From the NCBI RefSeq assembly GCF_009709555.1, contig NZ_WJBG01000167.1:1-64000 (forward strand): a stretch of DNA of 64,000 nt, in the 5' to 3' direction. This stretch comes from Streptomyces blattellae. Its GTDB lineage: Bacteria; Actinomycetota; Actinomycetes; Streptomycetales; Streptomycetaceae. Shown in pieces: positions 23,693 through 30,449 of this stretch. Below the pieces are notes generated by a model, which searched no databases, was not told the DNA's origin, and was given only the letters and a program-made list of their open reading frames with translations. The position numbers and the translations under genes were made by a program. Positions within the stretch are counted from its first letter, which is position 1, and every line of letters starts with the position of its first letter.

Positions 23693-24796
23693 GTGGACGT
23701 GCAGAAGAAGCTCGACGAGATCGTCGCCGCGGTCTCCAGTGCCCGGTCGATGCCCATGTCGGCCTCGTGCGTGGTCAACCGCGCCGAACTGCTCGCGCTG
23801 CTCGAAGAGGTGCGCGAAGCGCTGCCCGGCTCCCTCGCGCAGGCCCAGGAGCTGATCGGCGGCCGTGAGCAGATGGTCGAGCAGGCCCGCCAGGAGGCCG
23901 AGCGGATCATCCAGAGCGCGCACGCCGAGCGCGGCTCGCTGATCTCCGACACCGAGGTCGCCCGCCGCTCCCAGAGCGAGGCCGACCGCATCGTCGTCGA
24001 AGCCCGCAAGGAGGCCGAGGAGATCCGCGCCGAGGCCGACGACTACGTCGACTCCAAGCTCGCCAACTTCGAGGTCGTCCTCACCAAGACCCTCGGCTCG
24101 GTCGGCCGTGGCCGCGAGAAGCTCCTCGGCACCGGACCCGGCCTCGACGAGCAGGGCTACGAGGACGAGGACGCCCCCGAGCGCAGCCACGACCCCGAGA
24201 CCCTGCGCCGCTCCGCCGACGAGTACGTGGACGTCAAGCTGGGCGCCTTCGAGGCGGTCCTCGCCAAGACCCTGGAAGCCGTCGGCCGCGGCCGGCAGAA
24301 GCTGCACGGCCGTATCGCCTCGGACGACCTCGGCGCCCTCGCCGGCGACACCGGCACCGTCCAGCACTCCAGCGACGCCGACTACCTCGCCGACCTCGCG
24401 GCCCTCGCCGAGCAGGACGCCGCGGCCCCGCAGCAGCCCGAACAGCCCCAACAGCCCCAGCAGCCGGACTACGCCCAGCCGCAGCCGGCGTACGGCTACC
24501 AGCAGACCGCGCAGCAGGACCCGTACGGCGGCTACCAGCAGCAGACCTACGCCCAGCAGGACGCCTACGGCTACCAGCAGGCCGACCCGTACTCCCCCAC
24601 CTCCGGCTACGCTCCGGCGGGAGGTGCCCCCTTCCAGGGCTATGACGCCCAGCAGCCGGCGACGGCGTACGACCCGAACCAGGCGCCCCAGCAGGCCCAG
24701 CAGGGCTACGCCCTCGACGAGACCAGCCTCTTCGACACCAGCATGATCAGCGCCGAGCAACTGCGGGCCTACGAGCAGGGACGCGGCAACGGCTGA
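23693..24796 (+). CDS. DivIVA-like coiled-coil protein with internal repeat
   Basis: 367 residues from GTG 23693. The first 110 residues are a charged coiled coil (QARQEAERIIQSAHAERGSL) typical of cell-division-initiation/DivIVA-like annotations. A 27-residue unit occurs twice, at 118-144 (YVDSKLANFEVVLTKTLGSV...) and 178-204 (YVDVKLGAFEAVLAKTLEAV...), exactly 60 residues apart. From about 240 the sequence is Gln/Tyr/Pro/Gly-rich and disordered (GYQQTAQQDPYGGYQQQTY). It sits between coaD and DUF177-rpmF. Its precise role is unknown; a structural role at membrane or division sites is inferred. Confidence 0.8.
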   Translation: MDVQKKLDEIVAAVSSARSMPMSASCVVNRAELLALLEEVREALPGSLAQAQELIGGREQMVEQARQEAERIIQSAHAERGSLISDTEVARRSQSEADRIVVEARKEAEEIRAEADDYVDSKLANFEVVLTKTLGSVGRGREKLLGTGPGLDEQGYEDEDAPERSHDPETLRRSADEYVDVKLGAFEAVLAKTLEAVGRGRQKLHGRIASDDLGALAGDTGTVQHSSDADYLADLAALAEQDAAAPQQPEQPQQPQQPDYAQPQPAYGYQQTAQQDPYGGYQQQTYAQQDAYGYQQADPYSPTSGYAPAGGAPFQGYDAQQPATAYDPNQAPQQAQQGYALDETSLFDTSMISAEQLRAYEQGRGNG

Positions 24797-24941
24797 GGCC
24801 CCGGTACCCGGCGGATTGGGCCGAGAGCGAAAGGTCCAGTATCCTGGCTCTTCGGTCGCGCGTACGTCCGCGATCAATGCTGCCCGGCAGACATCGAAGG
24901 GCGGCGTCCCTCTGAGTTCGAAGATCGAAAGCAGGAACGGC

Positions 24942-25598
24942 GTGACAGCCCGCCTCGACCACCGCAACCCGCTCGTGTTCGACACACACGAGCTGGGACG
25001 GCGGCCCGGTGCGTTGCAGCGCCTGACCCGCGAGATCGACGCTCCCAAGGATCTCGGTATCCAGGGAGTCATCGGAGTGCCGGAAGGCGCCCCGGTGGAG
25101 CTCGAACTCCGGCTTGAGTCGGTCATGGAAGGGGTGCTTGTCACAGGCACCGCCCGTGCACAGGCCGAGGGGGAGTGCGTAAGGTGTCTGGAGCCGCTTG
25201 AGCTGGCGCTCGAAGCGGACTTCCAGGAGATGTTCTCGTACCCTGACGCCGACGACCGGGGCCGCCCCAAGGCGGAGCCGGCCGACGACGCCGAGGGATC
25301 CGCAGAAGACGAGGACAGGCTCTTCATCGAGGACGGCCTGTTCGACCTCGAACCCGTGCTGCGCGATGCGGTGGTGCTCGCACTGCCGATGCAGCCGGTG
25401 TGCCAGGACGACTGCCCCGGCCTGTGCTCCCAGTGCGGAGCCCGGCTGGCGGACGACCCGGACCACCACCACGACGCCGTCGACATCCGTTGGGCGGCAC
25501 TGCAGGGACTCGCCGGTTCACTCGGAGACGGCGAGAAGGACGAGATGAGCGGCGGCGCGACTCAGTCAGCACGCGTCGACGAGAAGCAGGAGAAGTAG
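24942..25598 (+). CDS. DUF177 (YceD-like) protein
   Basis: 218 residues from GTG 24942 (AGGA upstream). DUF177/YceD proteins usually precede rpmF and have been linked to 23S rRNA processing. The start LDHRNPLVFDTHELGRRPG and the Cys motifs CVRCLEPL and CQDDCPGLCSQCG fit; four to six of these cysteines could bind a metal. The acidic middle and Gln/Glu/Lys-rich end are typical of actinobacteria. rpmF follows after 2 bp. Confidence 0.9.
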   Translation: MTARLDHRNPLVFDTHELGRRPGALQRLTREIDAPKDLGIQGVIGVPEGAPVELELRLESVMEGVLVTGTARAQAEGECVRCLEPLELALEADFQEMFSYPDADDRGRPKAEPADDAEGSAEDEDRLFIEDGLFDLEPVLRDAVVLALPMQPVCQDDCPGLCSQCGARLADDPDHHHDAVDIRWAALQGLAGSLGDGEKDEMSGGATQSARVDEKQEK

Positions 25599-25600
25599 CC

Positions 25601-25774
25601 GTGGCTGTTCCGAAGCGGAAGATGTCGCGCAGCAACACGCGCCACCGCCGGTCGCAGTGGAAGGCTGCGGTCCCCACCCTGGTTGCGTGCGAGCGCTGCC
25701 ACGAGCCCAAGCAGCAGCACATCGCGTGCCCGTCTTGCGGCACTTACAACAAGCGCCAGGTCCTCGAGGTCTGA
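25601..25774 (+). CDS. rpmF: 50S ribosomal protein L32
   Basis: 57 residues, GTG start. N-terminal VAVPKRKMSRSNTRHRRSQW is diagnostic. Two CxxC pairs (CERCHE and CPSCGT) form the zinc ribbon, so this is the zinc-binding version. It is in an operon with DUF177 upstream and rnc 7 bp downstream. Confidence 0.97.
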   Translation: MAVPKRKMSRSNTRHRRSQWKAAVPTLVACERCHEPKQQHIACPSCGTYNKRQVLEV

Positions 25775-25781
25775 GCGGCTG

Positions 25782-26642
25782 GTGAGAGGCACTGTGTCCA
25801 CGCCAAAGAAGAACTCTTCCCGCGCGAGCGGGAGTACCCCGGCGGACAACACGGCCTCGTCCCACACGCTGTTGGAAGGGCGGCTCGGGTACAAGCTTGA
25901 GTCCGCCCTTCTGGTGCGTGCGCTGACCCACCGGTCCTACGCATACGAGAACGGCGGCCTGCCGACGAACGAGCGGCTGGAGTTCCTGGGGGACTCCGTG
26001 CTCGGCCTCGTCGTCACGGACACGCTGTACCGCACCCACCCCGACCTGCCCGAAGGCCAGCTGGCCAAGTTGCGGGCCGCGGTGGTCAACTCGCGTGCGC
26101 TGGCGGAGGTCGGCCGTGGTCTCGACCTGGGCTCCTTCATCCGGCTCGGCCGCGGTGAAGAGGGCACGGGCGGCCGGGACAAGGCGTCCATCCTCGCCGA
26201 CACCCTGGAAGCGGTGATCGGCGCGGTCTATCTCGACCAGGGTCTGGACTCGGCGTCGGAGCTGGTCCACCGTCTGTTCGACCCGCTGATCGAGAAGTCC
26301 TCGAACCTCGGAGCCGGCCTGGACTGGAAGACCAGTCTCCAGGAGCTGACCGCGACCGAGGGGCTCGGTGTACCCGAGTACCTGGTCACGGAGACCGGCC
26401 CCGACCACGAGAAGACCTTCACCGCTGCCGCCCGCGTCGGAGGCGTCTCGTACGGCACCGGCACCGGCCGCAGCAAGAAGGAGGCGGAGCAGCAGGCCGC
26501 CGAGTCCGCCTGGCGGTCCATCAAGGCCGCCGCGGAGGAGCGTGCCAAGGCAGCCAAGGCCGACACGGCGCAGGTCGCAGCGGCCGGAGCCGAGGTGGCG
26601 GAAGCCGCCGGAGGCGCCGACGAGGCGCAGGCCTCCGCCTGA
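25782..26642 (+). CDS. rnc: Ribonuclease III
   Basis: 286 residues if started at GTG 25782; GTG 25794 (STPKKN) is an alternative with GAGAGG 4 bp before it. It is a double-strand-specific RNase that processes rRNA and mRNAs; in Streptomyces the orthologue (AbsB) also affects antibiotic production. The catalytic signature NERLEFLGDSVLGLVVTD and the second acidic site DTLEAVIGAVYLDQG are present, then a dsRNA-binding domain (WKTSLQELTATEG ... SKKEAEQQAAESAW). The Ala/Glu tail is variable. Confidence 0.96.
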   Translation: MRGTVSTPKKNSSRASGSTPADNTASSHTLLEGRLGYKLESALLVRALTHRSYAYENGGLPTNERLEFLGDSVLGLVVTDTLYRTHPDLPEGQLAKLRAAVVNSRALAEVGRGLDLGSFIRLGRGEEGTGGRDKASILADTLEAVIGAVYLDQGLDSASELVHRLFDPLIEKSSNLGAGLDWKTSLQELTATEGLGVPEYLVTETGPDHEKTFTAAARVGGVSYGTGTGRSKKEAEQQAAESAWRSIKAAAEERAKAAKADTAQVAAAGAEVAEAAGGADEAQASA

Positions 26643-26654
26643 CGAACAACGCAG

Positions 26655-26695
26655 GCCGAGCGCCCGCCCCGCCTTGCGGGGCGGGCGCTCGGCCC
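26655..26695 (+). terminator. Long hairpin between rnc and mutM
   Basis: A perfect 19-bp stem (26655-26673 with 26677-26695, GGCCGAGCGCCCGCCCCGC and its complement) with a CTT loop, 12 bp after the rnc stop. There is no T run. It is either the terminator of the DUF177-rpmF-rnc operon or an RNase III-type target. Confidence 0.8.
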
Positions 26696-26723
26696 GTACA
26701 CCGGCTTGTATACGGGGGATCCC

Positions 26724-27608
26724 ATGCCCGAGTTGCCCGAGGTCGAGGTCGTACGGCGGGGCCTGGCCCGGTGGGTCGCCCACCGCACCGTCGCCGAGGC
26801 CGAGGTCCTCCACCCGCGCGCGGTACGCCGCCATCTCGCCGGTGCCGACGACTTCGTGCACCGCCTCAAGGGCCATCGCATCGGCACCCCCGGCCGCCGC
26901 GGCAAATACCTCTGGCTGCCCCTGGAGGACACGCACCAGTCGATCCTGGCCCACCTCGGCATGAGCGGCCAACTGCTGGTCCAGCCGCAGGCGGCACCCG
27001 ACGAGAAGCACCTGAGGATCCGGGTCACGTTCGTCGACACGTCCACATCAGCGGCTGCCGCGGCGGGCCCGGCCGAACTCCGCTTCGTCGACCAACGCAC
27101 CTTCGGCGGCCTGTCGCTGCACGACACCACCCCCGACGGCCTGCCCGACGTCATCGCGCACATCGCCCGCGATCCGCTCGACCCCCTCTTCGACGACGAG
27201 GCCTTCCACCAGGCGCTGCGCCGCAAGCGCACCACCATCAAACGAGCCCTGCTCGACCAGTCGTTGATCAGCGGTGTCGGCAACATCTATGCGGACGAGG
27301 CCCTTTGGCGTGCCCGGATCCACTACGAGCGCCCCACGTCAGGCTTCACCCGCCCCCGGACGGCCGAACTCCTGGGCCACGTAAGGGATGTGATGAACGC
27401 CGCGCTCGCCGTCGGCGGCACCAGCTTCGACAGCCTCTACGTCAACGTCAACGGGGAGTCCGGCTACTTCGACCGCTCACTCGACGCGTACGGCCGTGAA
27501 GGGCTGCCGTGCAAGAGGTGCGGTACGCCGATGCGCCGCCGCCCCTGGATGAACCGGTCGAGCTACTTCTGCCCGACGTGTCAGAGGGCGCCGCGCGTCT
27601 CGTCGTAG
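26724..27608 (+). CDS. mutM: Formamidopyrimidine-DNA glycosylase
   Basis: 294 residues from ATG 26724, so that mature Pro1-Glu2 (PELPEVEVVRRGL) provide the catalytic nucleophile. It removes 8-oxoguanine and FapyG. The beta-lyase Lys is in RRGKYLWLPL, the H2TH region is DQSLISGVGNIYADEALW, and the C-terminal zinc finger is CKRCGTPMRR...CPTCQR. An insertion STSAAAAAGPAE lies near residue 110. Its 3' end overlaps the converging HxlR gene by 28 bp. Confidence 0.96.
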   Translation: MPELPEVEVVRRGLARWVAHRTVAEAEVLHPRAVRRHLAGADDFVHRLKGHRIGTPGRRGKYLWLPLEDTHQSILAHLGMSGQLLVQPQAAPDEKHLRIRVTFVDTSTSAAAAAGPAELRFVDQRTFGGLSLHDTTPDGLPDVIAHIARDPLDPLFDDEAFHQALRRKRTTIKRALLDQSLISGVGNIYADEALWRARIHYERPTSGFTRPRTAELLGHVRDVMNAALAVGGTSFDSLYVNVNGESGYFDRSLDAYGREGLPCKRCGTPMRRRPWMNRSSYFCPTCQRAPRVSS

Positions 27609-27982
27609 CGCGTGCGCGCGGAGAGCACGTCGTCCATGCGGCCCTCCACGAAGTGGATGAGGGTCAGCAGGCGCTCGGCGACCTCGCGGCCGAGCGGGGT
27701 CAGCTCGTAGTCCACGCGGGGCGGGTTGGTCGGCTGGGCCTCGCGGTGCACCAGGCCGTCGCGCTCCAGCGCGTGCAGCGTCTGGGACAGCATCTTCTCG
27801 CTCACGCCGTCGACGCGGCGGCGCAGCTCATTGAAGCGCAGCGAACCTTCGTACAGCACGCCGAGGGTCAGTCCGCCCCAGCGGCCCGTGACGTGCTCCA
27901 GCGTGCCGCGCGAGGGGCAGGCCCTGGCGAACACGTTGTACGGGAGATCCTGCGCCTCGGCGCGCTCCTGAGCGATGTCCAT
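27581..27982 (-). CDS. HxlR-family transcriptional regulator
   Basis: 133 residues. A winged-helix protein of the HxlR group: N-terminal Cys in FARACPSRGTLEHVTGRWGGLTLGVLYEG, the recognition segment RFNELRRRVDGVSEKMLSQTLHALERDGLVHR, and the wing VDYELTPLGREV. The conserved Cys at about residue 22 may sense redox or electrophiles, as in HypR/QorR relatives. A 23-bp palindrome lies about 20 bp upstream of its start. The divergent-side target is unclear because the next gene upstream (CAP protein) points toward it. Confidence 0.9.
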   Translation of the reverse strand: MDIAQERAEAQDLPYNVFARACPSRGTLEHVTGRWGGLTLGVLYEGSLRFNELRRRVDGVSEKMLSQTLHALERDGLVHREAQPTNPPRVDYELTPLGREVAERLLTLIHFVEGRMDDVLSARTRYDETRGAL

Positions 27983-28001
27983 AGCACAAGCGTACTCGTG
28001 T

Positions 28002-28024
28002 ATAGCGCTAACCGAGGGTTAGTG
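28002..28024. promoter_or_regulatory. 23-bp near-perfect palindrome, candidate HxlR operator
   Basis: AGCGCTAACC (28002-28011), GAG, GGTTAGTGCT (28015-28024): all but one pair match. It sits 20 bp upstream of the HxlR ATG (27982) where the promoter should be, which suggests autoregulation. Function inferred. Confidence 0.55.
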
Positions 28025-28050
28025 CTAGGCCGGAACTTCCAGCTGAGCGC

Positions 28051-29166
28051 TCAGTAGCCGAAGTCCTGTGTCCACCACGGCCCGCCGGCCCCGAGGTGGA
28101 CACCCACGCCCAGCGTCTTGAAGTCGCAGTTCAGGATGTTGGCCCTGTGTCCGGGGCTGTTCATCCAGGCATCCATGACGGCGGCCGCGTCGGCCTGGCC
28201 GCGGGCTATGTTCTCGCCGCCGAGGTCGGTTATCCCGGCCGCTTCGGCCCGGTCCCACGGAGTGGCCCCGCTGGGGTCGGTGTGGTCGAAGAACCCCTGG
28301 GCGGCCATGGCGTCGCTGAAGTCCCGGGCCAGCTCGGCCAGGGCGCTGTTGGCGGCCACGGGGCTGCAGCCCACCTTCGCCCGCTCCTGGTTGACCAGCC
28401 TGAGCACCTCCGCCTCGGCCCTGGCCTCAGCGGAGACCGTCACCGGGGCGTTGCTCTCCTTCTCCGGCGCCTTGGTGGCCGTACGCGACGGGGTGGGGGT
28501 GGGCTTCGGCTTCTCGGTCTTGGCCGGCGGGGCCTTCGGCTCCTTCGACGGAGTCTTGGCCGGCGCCGCGGAGGACGCCGAGGCGGACGGCGTCGGCGAG
28601 GCCGAACGCTCGGTGTCACGGCTCGTCGACTCGTCGGTCCCGCGGCTCTCGGCAGCACCGGACGTGCCGCCCTGCTCGGTCGCGGTGTTCGACGGTGTGT
28701 CCACGGCCTGCACGTTGTCGCCGCCGTCGCTGCCGCCGCCGAGCTGGTAGTCGTCCACGCCGGGCACCACACCCGTGGCGACCGCGACGGTGCCGATGGC
28801 GACCGCGGCGGAGACGCCGAGCAGCCCGGTGCGCACCGGACGCGCCGCCTTCTTCTTGTGGCGGCGCCCACCCGCCCGCCGTGCGCTGTCGCCGGGTGCT
28901 TCCTCAGGGAAGACGACGCGGTAGTCCTCGTCCGAGGCGAAGAGGTAGCGCTCGCTGCGCGCGGTGGTCTCGGCGTACGCCTCGTTGTTCAGGTAGGGCG
29001 CCATGCCCATCGCGGGACGGTCGGTTGCGTATGCGTCGTATGCGTCGTATGCGTTGTACGAGTCCTGCGGGTCGTGGCTCCCCGTGTGGGAACCGTGCGT
29101 TTCCGTGACCCCCGTGGCGCGGCCCGTGGCGGCGCGGCCGGCGGCTGAGCGTCGGTGGCGTCCCAT
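28051..29166 (-). CDS. Membrane-anchored CAP (SCP/PR1) domain protein
   Basis: 371 residues. The cytoplasmic N terminus (about 1-110) includes the short repeat YNAYDAYDAYATD. After the basic RRHKKKAARPVRTG there is one membrane span (LLGVSAAVAIGTVAVATGVV, about 118-137). A long Ser/Thr/Pro/Lys linker (about 150-245) leads to a C-terminal CAP domain of about 120 residues. The CAP signatures VLRLVNQERAKVGC, FDHTDPSGATPWDRA, ENIARGQ and GHRANILNCDFKTLGVG are intact, with two Cys that can pair. Secreted CAP proteins act at the envelope; the substrate or ligand is unknown. Confidence 0.9.
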   Translation of the reverse strand: MGRHRRSAAGRAATGRATGVTETHGSHTGSHDPQDSYNAYDAYDAYATDRPAMGMAPYLNNEAYAETTARSERYLFASDEDYRVVFPEEAPGDSARRAGGRRHKKKAARPVRTGLLGVSAAVAIGTVAVATGVVPGVDDYQLGGGSDGGDNVQAVDTPSNTATEQGGTSGAAESRGTDESTSRDTERSASPTPSASASSAAPAKTPSKEPKAPPAKTEKPKPTPTPSRTATKAPEKESNAPVTVSAEARAEAEVLRLVNQERAKVGCSPVAANSALAELARDFSDAMAAQGFFDHTDPSGATPWDRAEAAGITDLGGENIARGQADAAAVMDAWMNSPGHRANILNCDFKTLGVGVHLGAGGPWWTQDFGY

Positions 29167-29216
29167 GTCCTTGCCTTCCTCGTCCTGGCGGTCGATTCGC
29201 CCGTGCGGTCAACGCG

Positions 29217-29236
29217 ACTCACTCGATCGAGTGAGT
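29217..29236. promoter_or_regulatory. Perfect 20-bp palindrome upstream of the CAP gene
   Basis: ACTCACTCGATCGAGTGAGT is its own reverse complement over all 20 bases. It lies about 50 bp upstream of the CAP gene start and 90 bp from the divergent acylphosphatase gene. The form resembles TetR-type operators; no such gene is adjacent. Confidence 0.6.
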
Positions 29237-29325
29237 TTCATATGAGATTCATTGGGGCTGGACGGTACCGCATGGCGCTGGATGAGGAAGTGTCCGGAGA
29301 GACATCGGCCCGTTAGGTTGCACCC

Positions 29326-29607
29326 ATGAGCGAGGATGTGCGGTTGGTCGCCTGGGTGCGCGGACGCGTGCAAGGTGTGGGTTTTCGCTGGTTCACGCGG
29401 GCCAAGGCGCTCGAACTCGGCGGCCTGAGTGGTTTTGCTCTCAATTTGGCGGACGGACGGGTCCAGGTGGTCGCGGAGGGCCCGCGCGGAGCGTGTCAAG
29501 GACTCCTCGACTGGCTTCAGGGCGCCGACACGCCCGGCCGCGTAGACGGAGTCACCGAGATCTGGGACACACCCCGCGGCGGCTACGACGGCTTCTCGAT
29601 CCGCTGA
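29326..29607 (+). CDS. acyP: Acylphosphatase
   Basis: 93 residues from ATG 29326. It hydrolyses acyl phosphates such as acetyl or carbamoyl phosphate. The anion-binding loop GRVQGVGFRWFTRAKALE carries the catalytic Arg, and GFALNLADGRVQVVAEG carries the conserved Asn. It sits immediately before the smc region, where Streptomyces and other actinobacteria usually keep it. Confidence 0.96.
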   Translation: MSEDVRLVAWVRGRVQGVGFRWFTRAKALELGGLSGFALNLADGRVQVVAEGPRGACQGLLDWLQGADTPGRVDGVTEIWDTPRGGYDGFSIR

Positions 29608-29989
29608 GCGATTTCCGTAAAGCGGGCCGGGCCGAAGCGGAGGGGCGTGCCACCGGCAGTTGCCCCGAGCAGAAAGGCCCTGGTGGTTGCCAAGAACCGC
29701 TTACCGTGGCAGGCTCCGCAGACAAGGATGATCGTCACGCCCTGAGGGGCCCGCAGGAGCAGCAGCGCCGCCGCTTTCACGGCCGCGCGCCCCCGGGATG
29801 CCCGCCAATGCAGGGCGTGATCGTGTTGACCGTCAAACTTTTTGGTGAGACGCTGAAAGCCCCGCGCACCTTAGCTGTTTGGCATGGATGAACGGCAGCA
29901 CAAACTCAACAGTGCCAAGCACCGCGGGTGCGAATCCCTCACGACCCACACCGCATCGGTCGGTCACTCAGTGTGGAGGACCATCCATC
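29608..29989. other. Intergenic region between acyP and the small coiled-coil gene
   Basis: 382 bp with no convincing gene. A 65-codon minus-strand frame (29583-29780) overlaps the acyP 3' end and has no family features. A TTGACC at 29826 could be a -35 element, but no paired -10 is clear. The GTGGAGGA at 29973-29980 is the ribosome binding site of the next gene. Confidence 0.5.
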
Positions 29990-30229
29990 ATGGCAAAGGC
30001 GCTTCTCGGTTACGTCGGCGGCTCCGACCCTCGACTCCTCGCCGAGATGCGACGGCTCCAGCAGCGCGTCCAGGATCTGGAATCCGAGCTCGGCCGGATC
30101 CAGGCGGAGAACGACGCGCTGACGGCTGCCGCTTCTCACGACAGGATCATGGAGAGCATCGACATCGACTCTCACGACAGGGTCATGGAGAGTATCGACG
30201 CACACCAGGCGGAGCCTGCGCTCACCTGA
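29990..30229 (+). CDS. Small coiled-coil protein
   Basis: 79 residues from ATG 29990 with a strong GTGGAGGA site. The middle (LLAEMRRLQQRVQDLESELGRIQAENDAL) is a clear heptad coiled coil. The end contains an imperfect duplicate, SHDRIMESID then SHDRVMESID. There is no membrane span. It is followed by an intrinsic terminator and then smc. Its function is unknown; dimerisation is likely. Confidence 0.75.
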   Translation: MAKALLGYVGGSDPRLLAEMRRLQQRVQDLESELGRIQAENDALTAAASHDRIMESIDIDSHDRVMESIDAHQAEPALT

Positions 30230-30298
30230 TCACTGCATCACACCACGACAGCAGTGGTTGGGCAGCCCGTATCAACCGCTTAAGTTGTCAGAGTTTGC

Positions 30299-30327
30299 AA
30301 GGGACGCTTCGGCGTCCCTTCTTTCTT
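30299..30327 (+). terminator. Intrinsic terminator before smc
   Basis: AAGGGACGC (30299-30307), TTCG loop, GCGTCCCTT (30312-30320), then CTTTCTT. A stable UUCG-capped hairpin with a T-rich tail ends the small coiled-coil gene. Confidence 0.88.
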
Positions 30328-30449
30328 GCCCCCGCGCATCCTTTCACCTTCTTTAACGTCTGGTGTGCCCTGCACGTTCAAAGGTGAAACCGCAAGGGGA
30401 CCCCAGGGTTCGGCGTCTGAGACACCGGCGGGAGGTAGAGTCCAGCGGC

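Noticed and set aside
29583..29780. 65-codon minus-strand gene after acyP
   Set aside because: Overlaps the acyP end, has no clear ribosome binding site or family features.
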